Shown here: in pieces, positions 5,280-5,312 of the stretch
How the letters are laid out: each line of letters starts with the position of its first letter
Position numbering within the stretch: position 1 is the first letter of the stretch
NCBI GenBank assembly: GCA_002418595.1
Contig: DIEK01000059.1
Location: 1-5,312, forward strand
DNA: 5,312 bases
From: Candidatus Omnitrophica bacterium UBA5776
Lineage (GTDB): Bacteria; Omnitrophota; Gorgyraeia; Gygaellales; Profunditerraquicolaceae
Direction of reading: 5' to 3'
Made by a program: the position numbers and the translations under genes
Notes under the pieces: model-generated
The model's input: the letters and a program-made list of their open reading frames with translations, nothing else
Database searches by the model: none
Told to the model about the DNA's origin: nothing

Positions 5280-5312
5280 AAAAACTAAACCTCCGGAGTA
5301 AATCCGGAGGTT
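5280..5312 (-). terminator. Rho-independent terminator of a gene to the right of the window
   Basis: AACCTCCGGA (5288-5297) and TCCGGAGGTT (5303-5312) form a perfect 10-bp, GC-rich stem with a 5-nt loop. On the minus strand it is followed by TAG and then five Ts (5280-5284). It would end a minus-strand transcript entering from the right, separating it from the methyltransferase gene. Confidence 0.8.

Noticed and set aside
5223..5288. 21-codon + strand frame through the GGGGA hairpin
   Set aside because: It has no ribosome binding site and is made mostly of the hairpin sequence.
1..5312. CRISPR array, tRNA or rRNA genes
   Set aside because: No regularly spaced repeats, tRNA arms or conserved rRNA segments were seen on either strand.

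Overview
All recognisable genes lie on the minus strand, so the layout runs right to left. The window looks like a chromosomal piece of a Gram-negative, probably anaerobic or iron-reducing-niche bacterium. The reasons are an outer-membrane DUF481 barrel ending in Phe, Feo-type ferrous iron uptake, AGGAGG-type ribosome binding sites and sigma70-like promoters. I cannot fix the phylum from sequence alone. The short GGGGACGG hairpin at the right end and a gene-decay junction would fit an uncultivated lineage rich in small palindromic repeats, but that is only an impression.

Right part (about 4347-5312): a rho-independent terminator for a gene beyond the window, a GGGGA hairpin, a four-helix membrane methyltransferase of the isoprenylcysteine carboxylmethyltransferase/PEMT type, then a nitroreductase-family gene. 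The nitroreductase is intact for about 74 residues and then runs into unrelated sequence.

Middle (1871-4346): a DUF481 outer-membrane protein with its own strong promoter (TTGTCT-17-TATAAT), a roughly 350-bp gene-free stretch with a striking 10-bp inverted repeat around a perfect TATAAT, and a GT4-type glycosyltransferase.

Left part (1-1811): a compact metal-homeostasis operon. A DtxR/MntR-like metalloregulator is followed without real gaps by a 19-residue membrane-type small ORF, a PF03773-type permease with a cysteine-rich loop, feoA, and the first five codons of the next gene (very probably feoB). A near-consensus promoter (TTGACA-16-TAGAAT) has its -10 buried in a perfect 7+7 bp dyad (TGTTAGA-N4-TCTAACA). 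A related 18-bp element lies just before feoA, and a weaker one lies inside the small ORF. The simplest reading is an autoregulated, metal-responsive regulon in which the regulator controls itself, the permease and ferrous iron uptake. The small ORF between regulator and permease, and the permease/Feo pairing, are the parts most worth following up.
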